The notes beneath the pieces are model-generated. The model searched no databases. It worked only from the letters and a program-made list of their open reading frames with translations, and was not told where the DNA came from. The translations under genes were made by a program, and so were the position numbers. Shown piece after piece: positions 41,467-42,428 of a DNA stretch of 42,428 nucleotides (positions within the stretch are counted from its first letter, which is position 1; each line of letters begins with the position of its first letter). The stretch is taken from positions 1 through 42,428 of the forward strand of contig CAJTKG010000005.1 of assembly GCA_910576935.1 (NCBI GenBank). Direction: 5' to 3'. Origin of the DNA: an uncultured Muribaculaceae bacterium. GTDB lineage: Bacteria; Bacteroidota; Bacteroidia; Bacteroidales; Muribaculaceae.

Positions 41467-42428
41467 GGCCTGTTTGTATCAATGTTATTGTTCATTATTT
41501 GTATTGTGATATATAGTGTACAATCTTTTAATGGTTCTTTGTATCCTATTTTTAATTCTGTTTTATCATTATTTGTATCTCGATCATCTGGAATAAATAC
41601 GTATTTACCATTTATACGGGATTCAAGATTACATGCCGAATTATGCGCTGACCACTTCAACGCTTCAGATGCAGTTGAAGCGTCGGGCGTTACCTGTTGG
41701 ATTATCCATTGTTCGGCCAATTCATGCCACAGGAATGATATCGGGCTTACCACATCATTGGACAGTGCGTTCAATATATCGCCAATATCTATTGTCGATG
41801 TCCCGGCTGTACCAATAAGATCTTCTGTAGATTCATTTACGATGTTCAGTTCCATTTGCGTATCGCTTTCAAGCATTTTCGTCAATTTCCCGGACAATAT
41901 CTCTTGAATTCGTGAAACTTTTGCCCCGGTAGCTTCCCATGTGACCATACCTTCTGAATCAGATGACAGATTATAGTAATTGCCAACGCTGTTTTGCAAT
42001 AGGTTCAGGGTAAGTTTTATGTCTTCAGCCGTTCCGTTCAGTTTTATTCTATTGCCATCGTTATCGCTTAGGTTTGCGGGGTTTCCGGCGCAGTGGGAGA
42101 ATGGTGAGAGCCATGAGTAGTCGCCGGCGCGGCTGTCGCAGGTGAGGAAGTGTGGCATGACGGGGTCGTGGACGCGGGCGCTGTTGTCGTACATCGCCAG
42201 ACCCGACAGACCCATCCGGCGGTTGCCGATATGCAGGCGGTCGGTGACGCCGTCGAGTGCGGGTGTGCCGTTGCTGTCGGCGGCATCGACGGGCAGCACA
42301 AAGGGTGTCCCCGTCGCATAGTAGCCCGTGCGCTGCACCACTGCGCCGCTGTCGTCGACGACGGCCATCGTCGAGCCCTGGCGGTTGCGGATATATTGGT
42401 AGTGGCGCCCCTCTTTGGCATCGTAGAA
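41463..42428 (-). CDS. RHS-repeat polymorphic toxin, C-terminal end (partial)
   Basis: The frame is open to the window edge: residues FYDAKEGRHYQYIRNRQGST precede the ATG at 42368, so at least 321 residues of a much longer protein are seen. The RHS core end is present in Bacteroidales form: QGSTMAVVDDSGAVVQRTGYYATGTPF, RMGLSGLAMYDNSARVHDP, FLTCDSRAGDYSWLSPFSHCAGNPANLSDNDG. Right after that NPxN...DxDG junction (about 42055) GC content falls sharply and a unique tip of about 196 residues begins. The tip carries FLWHELAEQW and, 26 residues later, AHNSACNLE. The core would form the cocoon and the tip the released effector. The effector activity is unrecognised. Confidence 0.8.
   Translation of the reverse strand, partial: FYDAKEGRHYQYIRNRQGSTMAVVDDSGAVVQRTGYYATGTPFVLPVDAADSNGTPALDGVTDRLHIGNRRMGLSGLAMYDNSARVHDPVMPHFLTCDSRAGDYSWLSPFSHCAGNPANLSDNDGNRIKLNGTAEDIKLTLNLLQNSVGNYYNLSSDSEGMVTWEATGAKVSRIQEILSGKLTKMLESDTQMELNIVNESTEDLIGTAGTSTIDIGDILNALSNDVVSPISFLWHELAEQWIIQQVTPDASTASEALKWSAHNSACNLESRINGKYVFIPDDRDTNNDKTELKIGYKEPLKDCTLYITIQIMNNNIDTNRP

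Overview
The window looks like chromosomal DNA from a gut-type Bacteroidales bacterium, plausibly Muribaculaceae or a relative; I infer this rather than prove it. The reasons are the many upstream sites matching the Bacteroidetes -7 box TAnnTTTG (several with TTG 19-20 nt upstream), the lack of Shine-Dalgarno sites, and families typical of the order: DUF4932, head-GIN (DUF2807) lipoprotein, GH89 N-acetylglucosaminidases, a short SLBB Wza lipoprotein and a Wzc kinase with a Tyr tail. No tRNA, rRNA, CRISPR array, transposase or integrase was seen.

Layout. 1-252: palindromic and tandem intergenic repeats. 253-6813 (minus): asd, a CPA2-type antiporter, a GH89 enzyme and a DUF4932 putative zincin. 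7015-9641: a GIN-domain lipoprotein (+), a DJ-1/PfpI protein (-) and an ApbE flavin transferase (+). 9703-15294 (minus): a five-gene MacAB-TolC-like efflux operon (ATPase, two different permeases, HlyD adaptor, TolC). Its upstream region holds a dyad at the start site, a consensus promoter and, further upstream, a short terminated RNA with its own promoter. 15659-17831: an OmpR/PhoB-type response regulator and histidine kinase, followed by a likely small RNA. 18162-20653: ilvE, an HD-domain protein and a DUF6492-like glycosyltransferase.

20852-33550 is a surface-polysaccharide locus in several transcription units. It holds an AlgD-like nucleotide-sugar dehydrogenase, four glycosyltransferase genes, a hexapeptide acyltransferase, a Wzy-like polymerase, a Wzx flippase, the Wzc co-polymerase kinase and the Wza export lipoprotein. 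No sugar-phosphate initiating transferase is present, so the pathway must borrow one from elsewhere. 33566-36956 (minus): pta-ackA (acetyl-CoA to acetate with ATP gain), then lrgAB, whose promoter is embedded in the ackA terminator. 37143-38028: two tiny membrane proteins (+) converging on rplS (-) at a strong shared terminator. 38151-40664: a second, longer GH89 enzyme.

The right edge (40888-42428, minus) is the C-terminal end of an RHS-repeat protein. Its GC-rich core switches abruptly to an AT-rich unique tip, followed by an ATGA-overlapping small gene. This is the classic layout of a polymorphic toxin and its immunity gene, and it is the strongest candidate here for something undescribed.
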